Positions 62,829-64,000 of a DNA stretch of 64,000 nucleotides are shown one piece after another (the first letter of the stretch is position 1; each line of letters begins with the position of its first letter). Source of the DNA: Ascaris suum (taxonomy: Eukaryota > Nematoda > Chromadorea > Rhabditida > Ascarididae); contig CM024178.1 in NCBI GenBank assembly GCA_013433145.1, positions 4,201,260-4,265,259 of the forward strand. Reading direction: 5' to 3'. Position numbers and translations under genes: made by a program. The notes below the pieces were generated by a model that worked only from the letters and a program-made list of their open reading frames with translations, was not told where the DNA came from and searched no databases.

Positions 62829-64000
62829 AAGCAACATTTCAGGTATTTCTCTAGATCTGAGGAATTACTCTCAAACTCTAATTAATTTCTCTTCATTCCT
62901 TTACAAATTAAAGTATTTGATGAAGGACCATTTAAATGCGCAATTCACCATCAAAAACGGACAATTCATTTCTATTGTCGTCTTTGTTATATTTTTGTTG
63001 TACATTTCGATTAGCTTATCAGTACGTTTTCGGCCTCTTATTTCTTTTCTACGGGTCTATTTGAGACGATATTGTTATTGATGATTTCATAATTGAAATG
63101 CTTTCGCTGTTATGGAACCGTTTTGTGATGATAGGGTTTAGCGAATGATAGTAGACTGAAGTGTTGTAATCAGTGATCCATAGGTAGTTGATCGATTGAT
63201 TAGTTCTGTCCTCTTGTATCACTTGCATATAGAAGTGAAGCGTATGAATAAATGCCTGTCTGCCGTAATGCCTGTTTACTGCAATAAGTTATGCTGTGTT
63301 TACGGTAATAAGTCATGTCTCTGTTTTAGCCGTTTCATTTCTGTTGTCGTACAAGTACCATAAGGAATCATTTTCTCATCAGTACTTTGCACTGTGTTAT
63401 CAGCTCATTTCCGTATACTTCACATCTGCTTGTGGAACATCACTCGCATTTGTGTCGGATATTTAGGCGTCACTCATGCCACATATTTGTTATCGTTTTG
63501 CCGACCTCGTCTGTGATACGTCAGAGTGTTTGTAAAGACAAATAAATGGTTGTTTATTCGGATTAACATTCTGTCTTAATGCGGTAATCACCTGCATGAG
63601 GTAATCCCCTTCTATATGACTGTAGTTAAAAGGGAACCTCTAGGAAGGTGCACCGATTCGATGGCATCATATGTTTCCACTCAACAGCTGGCACCAAATA
63701 TGACTAAGTATAAAGACATCCGAGAAGGACTGGTACATAATGCGCGTTCGCATTCCGCTTATCCCGACAGCCAGTTTCATGCAAATAGTGAGAAAGTGCA
63801 ATCATGTTTTAACTGCGCTGACCACCTTCTATTGACGACGTTCCACTATGAGCTCGTTTTTTTCAGTTAGGCAACAGTGCAGCGTCATGTTCAACAACTT
63901 TTATGACTTTAGATTCTGCAATTTCCTAGTTGGAACTTTTGGCCAGACAAACAAAAACGCCTATGTATATGTGCATAGACAAGCCAGGTTCCAATTAAAG
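62829..64000. other. 3' flank of the mannosidase gene
   Basis: No recognised gene. Possible poly(A) signals AATAAA lie at 63247-63252 and 63541-63546. Between 63250 and 63320 words such as TAATGCCTGT and ACTGCAATAAGTTATG / ACGGTAATAAGTCATG recur in degenerate form. Two open segments (62851-63081 after TTTCAG, and 63868 to the window end after TTTTTCAG) could serve as alternative last exons if the gene has one more intron, but neither resembles a GH47 C-terminus. Confidence 0.45.

Overview
The window looks like nuclear DNA from a nematode. It is A+T-rich (roughly 63% by eye) and its two recognisable genes are split into many short exons. Their 3' splice sites are mostly the nematode-type TTTTCAG, TTTCAG or TTTGCAG. 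Introns run from about 0.2 to 3.7 kb and the spacers are long, unlike the compact C. elegans layout, so a larger-genome and possibly parasitic species is likely. The species cannot be fixed from this sequence. I see no bacterial, viral, transposase, reverse-transcriptase, rRNA, convincing tRNA or CRISPR sequence.

Region 1 (1-25655, + strand) holds the C-terminal two thirds or more of nephrocystin-4 (NPHP4/nphp-4), a ciliary transition-zone protein. I reconstructed 23 exons whose reading phases agree at every junction, giving 991 residues and a stop at 25653-25655. The 5' end of the gene lies left of the window.

Region 2 (25656 to about 52205) is a 26.5-kb stretch with no gene I can identify. 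It contains microsatellites, a diverged 32-bp minisatellite, purine/pyrimidine tracts, palindromes, an A+T-rich island and a few low-confidence exon-like segments. The best of these is 47482-47657.

Region 3 (52254-62828, + strand) is a complete glycoside hydrolase family 47 gene for a Golgi-type alpha-1,2-mannosidase. It has 12 exons and about 594 residues, with an N-terminal membrane anchor, a short stem and the full catalytic domain including all expected catalytic and calcium-binding residues. One intron lacks a GT donor at the position homology demands. A possible trans-splice or 5'UTR acceptor lies 48 bases before the ATG.

Region 4 (62829-64000) is 3' flank with possible poly(A) signals.

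The two genes have unrelated jobs (cilium gate; N-glycan trimming in the Golgi) and nothing shows that they work together. The most notable unexplained signals are non-coding: an excess of the octamer ATTTGCAT/ATGCAAAT, including a tight triplet in intron 1 of the mannosidase gene, and a family of inverted repeats with the core AAAAGCGCAT. I found no clearly new biological system.
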